Source: Motiliproteus sp. (GTDB taxonomy: Bacteria; Pseudomonadota; Gammaproteobacteria; Pseudomonadales; Balneatricaceae). From it: a stretch of 56,600 bases of DNA. Below are positions 46,570 through 56,598 of the stretch, one piece after another. Under the pieces are notes generated by a model that worked only from the letters and a program-made list of their open reading frames with translations, was not told the DNA's origin and searched no databases. The position numbers were made by a program, and so were the translations under genes. Position 1 is the stretch's first letter. Every line of letters starts with the position of its first letter. The stretch lies in assembly GCA_026196225.1 (NCBI GenBank), contig JAPHRD010000007.1, positions 1-56,600 of the forward strand, written 5' to 3'.

Positions 46570-47505
46570 CTACTGGTCCTGTTCGGCGCTGAGCTTGAGC
46601 ACGCGCTCGGTCAGTTGTTGGTTGTGTGGGACTGGAATACTCAATTGTTCGGCCTGTCGACACAGAAAACCGTTAATACTTGAGATTTCGGTTTGGCGCT
46701 GATGACGAACATCCTGGAGCATCGAGGAAAGATTCTCACCGGTGGCCTTGGCAACCCCTTTTGCGGCATCAATGAGCGGATGAGGGAATAGTGGCTGATT
46801 GAGCTTGGCTGCGACCAGCTCTACCTCGTCACAGAGTTGAATCATCTCTTCCAGATAGGGGGATTCCAGCAGCTTACCATTTCGGCAATCATGAATGGCG
46901 GTTAGTCCGTTGATTGCACAATTGATCGCGAGCTTTTGCCACAGCCGGGTATGAATACTGTCTTCGTAGTCGCTGACCAGATCCAGATCGAGAAGTGCCT
47001 GTAATGGTTCTCCTCCCTGATCGTTGGCAGCTTTGTTAAAGGGACCAAACCAGGTTTTTCCGCGACCTGCGTGAACCACCTGGTGGGGGCCGGTACGATA
47101 GGCGCCTTCGGTAGTGGTGCCGGCATAAACGGCGGAATTGGGAAAGAGCTCGGCAACGCTCTGCTGGTTGCCCATACCATTTTGCAGAACAACAATCTGA
47201 GTGCTTCGATCTATCCGGTGGGCAACCGATTGGATCGCTTCCAGGGTGTCGTAGCTTTTGGTGGTAACCAGCAATTTATGGATAGGTTGGTTGCTGCTAA
47301 ATAGCTCGGTTTTTGGCTGGGATTTGTAACGCTGGCCATCTACCACGAGTGTCAGGAAGGGATTATCCCAAAAGGCGTCGAGTTGTTCTGGCGACCGGCA
47401 AAGGATGCACACCGGTTGTTTGTTTCGCAACAGATAGTTGGCCCATAGGCTTCCAACTGCGCCGGCACCAAGAATGTGCCAGGATTGAGAATCACTGGAT
47501 GTCAT
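46570..47505 (-). CDS. panE: 2-dehydropantoate 2-reductase family protein
   Basis: The 311-residue NADPH-dependent reductase has a Rossmann start WHILGAGAVGSLWANYLL, with the Lys and Asn/Ser substrate residues in KLAINCAINGLTAI and the C-terminal helical domain (MLQDVRHQRQTEISSINGF). The reaction, ketopantoate to pantoate, belongs to pantothenate and CoA synthesis. ATG 47505 is chosen over a 35-residue upstream extension that overlaps the yajQ control region. It shares a transcript with the adenosyltransferase. Confidence 0.88.
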   Translation of the reverse strand: MTSSDSQSWHILGAGAVGSLWANYLLRNKQPVCILCRSPEQLDAFWDNPFLTLVVDGQRYKSQPKTELFSSNQPIHKLLVTTKSYDTLEAIQSVAHRIDRSTQIVVLQNGMGNQQSVAELFPNSAVYAGTTTEGAYRTGPHQVVHAGRGKTWFGPFNKAANDQGGEPLQALLDLDLVSDYEDSIHTRLWQKLAINCAINGLTAIHDCRNGKLLESPYLEEMIQLCDEVELVAAKLNQPLFPHPLIDAAKGVAKATGENLSSMLQDVRHQRQTEISSINGFLCRQAEQLSIPVPHNQQLTERVLKLSAEQDQ

Positions 47506-47625
47506 AGTGGTTTTCAGTAAAAGTCCGCTGTCGATCCATGACGTTAATGAAATAGGTTGGCTAACTGCGTTAGAATCGCCGACTATAGAGCCCATAGAAT
47601 AACAGCTCAAACAGGAGGACTGTTA

Positions 47626-48108
47626 ATGCCATCGTTCGATATTGTCTCTGAATTGGATCTGCATGAGGTTTCCAATGCGGTAGATCAAGCCAACCGCGAA
47701 GTGGGAACCCGTTATGACTTTAAAGGGGTTAACGCCAGTTTTGATCTGTCCGACGACGAAATTGTTATGGCTGCCGAAGGTGATTTTCAGCTCCAGCAGA
47801 TGCGCGATATCCTGATTGGAAAGCTGGTAAAACGTAATATCGACGCCAAGGCGTTGGAATTTAACCCTTCTGCCAAAAGTGGTATGCAGGTCAAACAGCA
47901 AATTGGCTTGAAACAGGGGCTGGATCAACCTACCGCTAAGAAGATCGTCAAACTGATCAAAGAAAAGAAGATGAAGGTCCAAGCGGCAATTCAGGGCGAT
48001 CAGGTACGGGTTACCGGCAAGAAGCGTGATGATCTACAAAACGTGATTGCTGTTCTGCGCGAATCTGATATCGATCTGCCTTTGCAATACAATAATTTCC
48101 GCGACTAA
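47626..48108 (+). CDS. yajQ: YajQ-family nucleotide-binding protein
   Basis: The 160-residue protein starts at ATG 47626 with AGGAGG about 7 bp upstream. The sequence [34 protein letters not shown] and the basic [23 protein letters not shown] region are characteristic. Some YajQ proteins bind c-di-GMP and act as transcription co-regulators, which is interesting beside the GGDEF/EAL protein at the left edge of the window. Binding here is not proved. Confidence 0.95.
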   Translation: MPSFDIVSELDLHEVSNAVDQANREVGTRYDFKGVNASFDLSDDEIVMAAEGDFQLQQMRDILIGKLVKRNIDAKALEFNPSAKSGMQVKQQIGLKQGLDQPTAKKIVKLIKEKKMKVQAAIQGDQVRVTGKKRDDLQNVIAVLRESDIDLPLQYNNFRD

Positions 48109-48141
48109 TCTGCTAGTGGCAACGCCAGGGAGGCTGTGGCA

Positions 48142-49506
48142 TTGAGTGAACGCCGGTTTTCGTGGCGCGAGGCCTTACTGGTCTATACCAAACCACAGGT
48201 CATTGCACTGTGGTTTCTGGGTTTTTCTGCAGGTCTCCCTTTTCTTCTGGTTTTCTCGACCCTGAGTGCCTGGTTGCGTGATTACGGAGTTAGCCGCAGT
48301 GCTATCGGTTTTTTTGCCTGGGTGGGAATTACCTACTCCATCAAAGTGCTGTGGGCACCGGTGGTGGATCGAATTCGGCTGCCTTTGCTGGCTGGGTTGG
48401 GTAAACGACGCAGCTGGATGCTGCTAGGGCAGCTTGGTATCGCTATCGGTTTGGCAGGAATGGCGTTGGCCGAACCGCAGAATCAACTAACCACTATCGC
48501 ATTATTGGCACTTTTGGTTGCCTTCTCGTCGTCGACTCAAGATATTTCCATCGATGCTTACCGTATCGAAGCGGCGGTGGTGGAATATCAGGGGGCGATG
48601 TCTGCCGCCTATATATTTGGTTACCGGGTTGCTCTGTTGGTAGCCGGTGCAGGGGCACTCTATATCGCCGATGCGGTGAACTGGCCGACGGCATATTTGG
48701 CGATGGCGGCATTGATGGGGGTGGGGATTGTTACTGTACTGGTGATCAAAGAGCCTGACCACACACCTAGTGAGATGGCCCGCGCAACCGAACAGCAGCT
48801 CCATCGCGCAGTCCATCTCAACGGCGAAAACAGCAATCGATGGCAGCGATTACAGGCGTGGTTGTTGGATGCAATGGTGGCGCCCTTTGTGGAGTTTTTT
48901 CGCCGCAATGGCGTGATTGCAATGTGGTTGTTGCTATTTATTAGCGTCTACCGGCTAAGCGATATCACCATGGGAATCATGGCCAACCCCTTTTACCTGG
49001 ATTTAGGATTCAGTAAGAGTGATATCGCCACCATCGGCAAAGTCTATGGCTTCGTTATGACTATCATCGGCTCCATGGTGGGCGGGCTATTGGTCGTGCG
49101 ATATGGTGTTTATCGACCGCTATTGATGGGGGCTGTGCTGGTTGCATCTACCAATGTGCTGTTCGCGCAGTTGGCCAATGTCGGTGCAGATATCTCTTGG
49201 CTAACCATCGTTATTAGCGCCGATAACTTCAGCGGTGGTCTCTCTAGCACTGCGTTTATCGCCTATCTTTCCAGTCTCACTAACCGAGCCTATACCGCCA
49301 CTCAATATGCTCTGTTCAGTTCATTGATGACCTTGCCAGGAAAATTTGTCAGCGGTTTCTCAGGGGTTGTCGTTGATAGCAGCGGCTATTTCAGCTTCTT
49401 CATTTATGCTGCTTTGTTGGGGATTCCAGCTATCTTGTTGGCTATCTGGTTGTTGAGACGACAACCCGATGGGGTTGCTATGGAAGTCAATTCTAAGGGT
49501 GGTTAA
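48142..49506 (+). CDS. ampG: AmpG-like MFS permease
   Basis: The protein has about 454 residues and about 12 membrane helices. LWFLGFSAGLPFLLVFSTLSAWLRDYG (in family pattern) and DAYRIEAAVVEYQGAMSAAY match AmpG-type permeases, which import GlcNAc-anhydromuropeptides for wall recycling and beta-lactamase control. TTG 48142 is chosen because GGAGG lies 8 bp upstream; the GTG at 48136 would be only 2 bp from it. It follows yajQ by 33 bp. Confidence 0.88.
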   Translation: MSERRFSWREALLVYTKPQVIALWFLGFSAGLPFLLVFSTLSAWLRDYGVSRSAIGFFAWVGITYSIKVLWAPVVDRIRLPLLAGLGKRRSWMLLGQLGIAIGLAGMALAEPQNQLTTIALLALLVAFSSSTQDISIDAYRIEAAVVEYQGAMSAAYIFGYRVALLVAGAGALYIADAVNWPTAYLAMAALMGVGIVTVLVIKEPDHTPSEMARATEQQLHRAVHLNGENSNRWQRLQAWLLDAMVAPFVEFFRRNGVIAMWLLLFISVYRLSDITMGIMANPFYLDLGFSKSDIATIGKVYGFVMTIIGSMVGGLLVVRYGVYRPLLMGAVLVASTNVLFAQLANVGADISWLTIVISADNFSGGLSSTAFIAYLSSLTNRAYTATQYALFSSLMTLPGKFVSGFSGVVVDSSGYFSFFIYAALLGIPAILLAIWLLRRQPDGVAMEVNSKGG

Positions 49507-49529
49507 ATCTGACTGTAACCTAAGTGCAG

Positions 49530-51755
49530 TTATGGAGATGTATCTGGCTCTGAATTGAGGCCAGCAGCTTTACGCGAAGTGACAAGGCGATTATTGCTTC
49601 CCGGTTTTTGAAGTTTATGTCCTTCGATCTCTTGGTTAAGTATATAAGTGCCGCCCGGACTTACGATTAAGTTATCTTTCATGGTTAGCCCTGTTTTACC
49701 GGATCGCCAGGTGAATAACCGGTTTTCTTTTTTTCGTGAGGGAAGGTCGTCTATACCTAGTCCGCGATCAAAAACAATGGTGTTCCCAGTAAGCTCAACG
49801 AATCCGGGCAGCACTTCTCCGTTGCAATTTGCAGGTGATTCGACGCCGATAGAGATTAGATCAGAATTGTCACTGCGGGTGCTGTTTTGCAAAATTGAGT
49901 TAGAGATTTTCAGTGTTCCACCGCATGGGAAATCCACCACGCGGCTATGTCGTCCGTCCAGCCCCAGTAGATTGCTAGAGATGATCTCAGTGTGTTTTGC
50001 GCGGGATTTTAGGATATGTCCGAGCCGCATAGAACGCTGGAGAACCGAGTTTTTCACCACCAAGGAGTCGATTGATCCGGCATATAGGATATGGCTCAAG
50101 CCCGTTTTCTTGGCTGATCCTATATCAGATAAATAACTATCGAATAGTTTGAGGGTCCCGCCACGGTTGTCTGTCATGATGCCCAGTGCAGTATCTGTAA
50201 TTTTTATATTTTCTAGGTTAACCTCAAAAGATTCTCCAGAAATCCTGAAGGCTGCGAGATTTCCGGTTTTGGCGGTAGTCCGCTTGCCATCGACTACAAA
50301 GTTTTTAACGGTTACTGGACCTCGATTGCTCTCTATTACTACCAGTGCTTTTCCACCATATACATCGAAAATTTCTACGCCTTCCATATCTACTGTGAGA
50401 GGTTTGTTGATGGAAATTCCTTTACCGTAAAAGCCTGGGGGGAGTTTTATGGTTGAGTATTCAGGAGATTTGTTGATAAGGCTTTGGAGGTTGGTTTTGG
50501 ATAAATTGCGTGCCAAAGGATTGTTTGTTGCGTGTTTGTAGACCCATACACCGTGACGATGCGATGACGCGCCGATAAATATATTCTCTCCTATATGGAA
50601 CCACTTCCCATAGAGTGGGCCGGTTCTTCCTTTTGTGGGACTATTCTCTCCTCCAGCTGCAATGCGCCAGACTTCTGGATCTTTGTCGGGGTTCATGCTG
50701 TAGACTCTTCCAAATCCATCCCAAAGTACTATTTCTCCGCTTTTATCGATAGCTAATGACATTGCGCTATTAAAGGGTAGTTTTAGATTCCATCTACGCT
50801 TAGCTTGTTTGTTGTAGGCTACTAAATAATTGGGTGAAATAAACCAGATTAGTTCACGAGTCTGATCGTAAACCAGATTCACTGCTCCGTAATCACCGTG
50901 GCTGAGTAAGGGAGCTGTATCCAGTTTTCCTGTTTCGTTAAGACGGCCGTAGAAAAGTTTACTTTTGGAGCCGATAAGAAGTGTGCCGTCGTCAAGTTTG
51001 GCACTTCTTGGGAACGCCCAGGGCCGCGTATCGACCAATCTCCAGGTGAGAGGCGGTAGACCGTTGCGAGATTCTGAACTTGACGGGTTGAATTCATATT
51101 GGCGGGGATGGCTACCGTTAGGAATGTAGAATTCGTCTGATGGCAATTGTTTATCTGTGATGCGGGCACCGTAAGCAGCTGAATGTGCTAGAAGTAACAG
51201 GGTTCCAGTCTCGGGTGCAAATATAAGCCCGTCATGCAGGTGGGATGAAGGAGGGGCTATACGTATATCGGGTATCCAGAATTTTCGCTGAATACCAGTG
51301 AAGTAATTTAGAGGGCTCGGATCCGTTAGACGCCTCCATTCCCCTTCTACCAGTGAAAAACTATAAACTTCGTTGCCTCCATAATCGGTGCCCCCGCCGC
51401 CCATAAAATAGATAGTTTTCGACTGAGAGTCGTACGCGGCAGTTCCCCAGGCGATAAGAATGGCTTCTGGCCCGACTGTTTGATGAATTTTAGGTTGTTT
51501 TTGGGGCCAAACGTTGGATATTCCGGGATTGTCTCCAAGGACTTTTAATTCACACCAACCTGCGATTTTGTGTTTAAGCTCGTTAAGGCAGTCGTTGAGA
51601 TTCTTATCTGTTTTTGCTAGTCGTTTATCTGCACTGATAGTTTCAACTTGATTTGGTTTGCTAAATGAAAATTTGGAAGTCAGTAGGAAGATACTAGCCC
51701 CAAGCAAGAGTATTAAAGAGGTAAGTGCTAATGGTTTTAGTCCTTGATGTTCCAT
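49530..51755 (-). CDS. Large surface or periplasmic protein: beta-propeller plus right-handed beta-helix
   Basis: The 741-residue protein has an N-terminal signal or anchor helix (about residues 9-27, PLALTSLILLLGASIFLLTS). Residues of about 85-420 look like a kelch-type beta-propeller: AYDSQSKTIYFMGGGGTDYG, NEVYSFSLVEGEWRRLTDP, and later repeats of FAPETGTLLLLAHS and TRELIWFISPNYLV type. From about 430 comes SLINKSPEYSTIKLPPGFYG, the usual beginning of a pectate-lyase-like beta-helix, which continues to about 720 with many short Val/Ile/Asn strands. I do not know a named family with this order. Codon use is visibly more A+T-rich than its neighbours, suggesting transfer. Binding or cleaving of an extracellular polysaccharide is a guess. 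It converges on ampG. Confidence 0.8.
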   Translation of the reverse strand: MEHQGLKPLALTSLILLLGASIFLLTSKFSFSKPNQVETISADKRLAKTDKNLNDCLNELKHKIAGWCELKVLGDNPGISNVWPQKQPKIHQTVGPEAILIAWGTAAYDSQSKTIYFMGGGGTDYGGNEVYSFSLVEGEWRRLTDPSPLNYFTGIQRKFWIPDIRIAPPSSHLHDGLIFAPETGTLLLLAHSAAYGARITDKQLPSDEFYIPNGSHPRQYEFNPSSSESRNGLPPLTWRLVDTRPWAFPRSAKLDDGTLLIGSKSKLFYGRLNETGKLDTAPLLSHGDYGAVNLVYDQTRELIWFISPNYLVAYNKQAKRRWNLKLPFNSAMSLAIDKSGEIVLWDGFGRVYSMNPDKDPEVWRIAAGGENSPTKGRTGPLYGKWFHIGENIFIGASSHRHGVWVYKHATNNPLARNLSKTNLQSLINKSPEYSTIKLPPGFYGKGISINKPLTVDMEGVEIFDVYGGKALVVIESNRGPVTVKNFVVDGKRTTAKTGNLAAFRISGESFEVNLENIKITDTALGIMTDNRGGTLKLFDSYLSDIGSAKKTGLSHILYAGSIDSLVVKNSVLQRSMRLGHILKSRAKHTEIISSNLLGLDGRHSRVVDFPCGGTLKISNSILQNSTRSDNSDLISIGVESPANCNGEVLPGFVELTGNTIVFDRGLGIDDLPSRKKENRLFTWRSGKTGLTMKDNLIVSPGGTYILNQEIEGHKLQKPGSNNRLVTSRKAAGLNSEPDTSP

Positions 51756-52005
51756 GATGATCTGAATAACTATTCCAGCGCGATTGATAATTTGCTACTT
51801 ATAATAGCTTAAAGTGAAGCTGGCATGCCTTCTTGGTACGGAGAGGCTTATTCGGCAAGCCAAGTGAAATGACCTGTAGATTTTGGATTGACTCAGATTT
51901 CTTAGTCGGCCAATAGAGAAGGCTATCACAGATCTAAACAATAATGATTTGCGTTACGCTTTATGGTTGGTTAAGATCTCCTCAAGTATCACAGGAGGGA
52001 TCGAC

Positions 52006-52218
52006 ATGAGCTATATCATCAATGCTTGGCTGGAGCAGCCAGAACCCACGTTGCAGGTGACTAGTCGTATTACTGGGCAGTTGTTGGTGAGTTGGAAAGG
52101 TGAGCGGGTGCGACGGTTGATTGATACGGGTGAGTTAGACGTTAACGATCTTTGCAGTAATCAGCGCGACACCGTGGAATTGGTCAGGGAGCTGGTAATG
52201 CTCAGCTACGATAGCTGA
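52006..52218 (+). CDS. Small conserved-looking protein of unknown function (70 residues)
   Basis: ATG 52006 has AGGAGG 7 bp upstream, a strong site that excludes the longer in-frame extension to 51949. The protein begins MSYIINAWLEQPEPTLQV and continues with WKGERVRRLIDTGELDVNDL. It is soluble, mixed beta then alpha, with no known motif. It lies alone between the composite protein gene and the alkyltransferase-like gene. Confidence 0.7.
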   Translation: MSYIINAWLEQPEPTLQVTSRITGQLLVSWKGERVRRLIDTGELDVNDLCSNQRDTVELVRELVMLSYDS

Positions 52219-52232
52219 TACCGGTTGTTCAA

Positions 52233-52544
52233 TTATGGCTGCCATTGGTAGTTTTTTAAACTGATGCGATCGCCTTTTACGGTGATGCCATCTTCCTGCA
52301 AACGCTGACGTTGCCGTAGGTAGCTTTCACTGCCACTGGGGAAGCTGATTCGACCGCTGGCGTTGATCACCCGAAACCAGGGTAGTGTGGTGTTTTTAGG
52401 CAGTTTTTTGAGAGTTGTGCCGACAAAACGGGCATAGCCTGGCAACCCTGCCAGTAAAGCCAGCTGACCGTAGGTGACTACTTTGCCTCTGGGGACTGAG
52501 GCCAAAGCTTGCCAGATCATCGAGCGCATCTCATCACTATTCAT
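52233..52544 (-). CDS. Alkyltransferase-like protein (ATL, MGMT family)
   Basis: The 103-residue protein has the DNA-binding domain of O6-alkylguanine transferases, but Trp56 (LPWFRVIN) replaces the acceptor Cys of PCHR. Tyr25 and Arg39 (GYARFVG) correspond to the nucleotide-flipping Tyr and Arg finger. Such ATL proteins bind O6-alkylguanine without removing the alkyl group and direct nucleotide excision repair to it. The length and Trp substitution match E. coli Atl (YbaZ). Confidence 0.92.
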   Translation of the reverse strand: MNSDEMRSMIWQALASVPRGKVVTYGQLALLAGLPGYARFVGTTLKKLPKNTTLPWFRVINASGRISFPSGSESYLRQRQRLQEDGITVKGDRISLKNYQWQP

Positions 52545-52605
52545 GGAGAGTAGCTTACCATGTCGCTAGAGTCAGGGATGGGCGAGAGCAAGGAATAGCA
52601 GGCGC

Positions 52606-52634
52606 AAAAAAGCCGGCTATATAACCGGCTTTTT
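52606..52634. terminator. Bidirectional terminator between the ATL gene and the fabG-like gene
   Basis: AAAAAGCCGG and CCGGCTTTTT pair around an 8-nt A/T loop, with T tracts on both strands. On the minus strand it ends the fabG-like transcript. Confidence 0.88.
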
Positions 52635-52649
52635 CAAGTAGAGAGTAGA

Positions 52650-53411
52650 TTACAGACGTAGAGCACCGTCCACTTCGATAACGCGACCGCTGAAGTAGTC
52701 GTTTTCCAGAATGAAAGCAACGGCTTGAGCAATCTCTTCTGGCTTGCCGAGACGCTTGGAAGGAATCGCCTTGGTCATCATTTCCAGAGCTTCTGGCTTC
52801 ATACCCATAACCATATCGGTACCGATAAAGCCGGGAGCGATGGCGCCGGTACGGATGCCGTAGCGTGCCAGTTCCTTTGCCCAGGTCGTGGTTAGAGCAA
52901 CAACACCAGCCTTGGAAGCGCTGTAGTTGGTCTGGCCCATGTTGCCTTCGCGAGAAATACTGGAGATCTGGATGATAGCGCCTTCGCTACCGGTCTCGAT
53001 CATCTTAGTGGCCGCTTCACGGGCGCACAGGAAGGTGCCGGTCAGATTAACGTCGATAACCATTTTCCAGTTGTCCAAAGACATGCGTTTACTTACTTCG
53101 CCGTCTTTGGCTTTGATAAACATGGCGTCGCGAGTAACACCGGCGTTGTTTACCAGACCGTGCAGTGCACCAAAATCTTCTACGATCTTGCTGAATGCTT
53201 CTTCAACAGCCGCTTCGTCGGTAATGTTGGCAACGTAAGCGCGTGCTTCAACACCTTTTTCAAGACAAAGACCGACAGTCTCATCCAGTGCTTCAGGGTT
53301 CATGTCGATCAGCGCAGGCTTGGCACCTTTTTCAGCCAAGTACAGAGCCATGGCGCGTCCAAGTCCCTGACCACCGCCGGTAATTACAATAACTTTATCT
53401 TGCAGGTTCAT
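52650..53411 (-). CDS. FabG-like short-chain dehydrogenase (3-oxoacyl-ACP reductase family)
   Basis: This 253-residue SDR has the nucleotide motif VITGGGQGLGRAMAL and LVNNAGVTRDA. The catalytic Ser is in IQISSISREGNMGQ, with Tyr and Lys in TNYSASKAGVVALT, and it has a C-terminal GRVIEVDGALRL. Members reduce 3-oxoacyl thioesters with NADPH in fatty acid or polyhydroxyalkanoate metabolism. It stands alone with its own terminator, not in a fab cluster, so the precise substrate is open. A 7-bp inverted repeat (53454-53474) lies just upstream. Confidence 0.9.
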   Translation of the reverse strand: MNLQDKVIVITGGGQGLGRAMALYLAEKGAKPALIDMNPEALDETVGLCLEKGVEARAYVANITDEAAVEEAFSKIVEDFGALHGLVNNAGVTRDAMFIKAKDGEVSKRMSLDNWKMVIDVNLTGTFLCAREAATKMIETGSEGAIIQISSISREGNMGQTNYSASKAGVVALTTTWAKELARYGIRTGAIAPGFIGTDMVMGMKPEALEMMTKAIPSKRLGKPEEIAQAVAFILENDYFSGRVIEVDGALRL

Positions 53412-53793
53412 ATAACAGCCTCATCAATGCCCTTTATTTGGTATAGGGTCTAGTTCTTATGGTGAGAATAAGAATTGAGATTTAATGCGATCTAAGCGTG
53501 GAGGTATTGATGGCTGGTATGACCAATTAATGCCATGGTGACCTCGATTCTTTTGCAGCGCAGTATAGAGACTATCCCATTAAAATTGGGATTTCAACTG
53601 ACAAAAAGGGACATGAAATATGCAATGCAGCATGAATGTTTTGGATGTTTGGGTTTAATTTCACCCGGAACGGCACCATATAGTGCTGTATGCAGGAGTG
53701 GCGGATTAAACCATCGTTGGCTATGCCGCGGCTATTTATGCATTTAGTCTCTTTGACTTCTATCAAAACCGGAGGCCTCCGTCGGAGCACCCT
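53412..53793. other. Divergent control region between the fabG-like gene and fxsA
   Basis: About 380 bp without a credible gene. It contains the inverted repeat TTCTTAT-N7-ATAAGAA (53454-53474) upstream of the fabG-like gene, a hairpin ATCCCA-TTAAAAT-TGGGAT near 53575-53593, and the palindrome CGGAGGCCTCCG just before the fxsA start. A 70-codon frame (53535-53747) has no site or family features. Confidence 0.4.
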
Positions 53794-54288
53794 ATGCGAT
53801 TTCTGTTTTTACTATTTGTGATTATCCCTCTGATTGAAATTGTACTTTTGATCAATGTTGGAGAGATCATCGGCGCCTGGTACACCATCGGTCTTGTCCT
53901 GCTGTCTGCCTTTATTGGTGTCAATATGCTGCGCCGCCAGGGACTTTCGACGCTGATGCGTGCTCGTTCAAAAATGGACGGTGGCGAGATTCCAGCCCAC
54001 GAGATGGTAGAAGGTATCATTTTGGCGGTAGGTGGTGCGCTGCTGGTGACCCCTGGTTTTGTCACCGATTTCTTTGGCTTCTGCTGTCTGATCCCATTTA
54101 CCCGTCATGCCATGGTGGCGAAGTTAAGAAAGCACTTTACTGTTGTCAGTGCTCAGCATTCGGCGTTTAACGGTTTTCAGGGAGGATTTGACCAGAATCC
54201 TCATCAGGGTGCAGCCCCTCGAACCGACTCTCGCCGCCCGTCCGATTCTGGCAGTACGTACGAAGGCGAATATCGCCGTGACGACTGA
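53794..54288 (+). CDS. fxsA: FxsA membrane protein
   Basis: The 164-residue cytoplasmic-membrane protein has helices in FLFLLFVIIPLIEIVLLINVG and YTIGLVLLSAFIGVNML, the GGALLVTPGFVTDFFGFCCL core typical of FxsA, and a polar glycine/arginine C-terminal tail. FxsA relieves F-plasmid exclusion of phage T7 in E. coli; its normal role is not settled. Its place upstream of groES is conserved. Confidence 0.93.
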   Translation: MRFLFLLFVIIPLIEIVLLINVGEIIGAWYTIGLVLLSAFIGVNMLRRQGLSTLMRARSKMDGGEIPAHEMVEGIILAVGGALLVTPGFVTDFFGFCCLIPFTRHAMVAKLRKHFTVVSAQHSAFNGFQGGFDQNPHQGAAPRTDSRRPSDSGSTYEGEYRRDD

Positions 54289-54358
54289 GCGGTCGCTCTT
54301 TTGGTTTCGATCTTCGATTGGAAATGAACAATTTTTCAGTTTTTTTTAGCAACTGCTG

Positions 54359-54383
54359 TTGAATTCATTTTTCCCGGCCCCAT
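54359..54383 (+). promoter_or_regulatory. Sigma-32 heat-shock promoter of groESL
   Basis: TTGAA (54359-54363), a 14-bp spacer and CCCCAT (54378-54383) match the RpoH consensus in both boxes and spacing. The predicted leader is about 110 nt. It includes the small palindrome AAGTCGA-T-TCGACTT followed by T (about 54443-54460). I found no CIRCE element. Confidence 0.8.
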
Positions 54384-54499
54384 AAAAGTTTCAACGACAG
54401 ATTTGAGCAACCTCAATTCGAGGGCTCATCGTTAATACAGGCAAAGTCGATTCGACTTTTTTTGTTTGCACAAATTTGCACATCAGGAGAGTTACTCAA

Positions 54500-54787
54500 A
54501 TGAGCATTCGCCCACTTCACGATCGCGTTGTTGTTCGTCGCAAAGAGGAAGAAACTACGTCCGCCGGCGGTATCGTTCTGCCCGGTTCTGCGACTGAGAA
54601 GCCCAATCAAGGCGAAGTGATTGCAGCTGGTAAAGGCCGTATCTTACAGTCCGGTGAGGTTCAGCCTATGGATGTTAAGGTCGGTGATGTTGTTCTGTTT
54701 GGCCAGTACGCCGGAAGTGCCGTAAAGGTAGACGGTGAAGAAGTGCTAATCATGAACGAAAGCGACATTTTGGGTGTTCTGGACTAA
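54500..54787 (+). CDS. groES: Co-chaperonin GroES
   Basis: The 95-residue 10-kDa lid of the GroEL chamber carries the mobile loop [16 protein letters not shown] and the family start [15 protein letters not shown] 54500 has AGGAGAG about 8 bp upstream; the in-frame extension to 54476 is rejected. groEL follows after 62 bp under the same heat-shock promoter. Confidence 0.98.
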   Translation: MSIRPLHDRVVVRRKEEETTSAGGIVLPGSATEKPNQGEVIAAGKGRILQSGEVQPMDVKVGDVVLFGQYAGSAVKVDGEEVLIMNESDILGVLD

Positions 54788-54834
54788 GAACAACTCATAA
54801 TAAATCCAGAAAGTTTTTACTGAGAAGAATTTAA

Positions 54835-56502
<1,668 letters not shown>

Positions 56503-56567
56503 TGCGACGAGAGTCGCGTTGCGAGGCGCTCTGAAACTGCCTTTACAGGTTTAATTTCAGAGTGTTT

Positions 56568-56598
56568 CGACTCTAACTGGGCTTTCCAGTTAGAGTCG
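56568..56598 (+). terminator. groESL terminator hairpin
   Basis: CGACTCTAACTGG pairs perfectly with CCAGTTAGAGTCG over 13 bp around GCTTT. The window ends 2 bp later, so the T tract cannot be seen. A weaker stem (CTCTGAAA/TTTCAGAG, 56529-56562) precedes it. Confidence 0.75.

Noticed and set aside
53535-53747. 70-codon frame upstream of fxsA
   Set aside because: No ribosome binding site, no family features, and it covers the probable promoter region.
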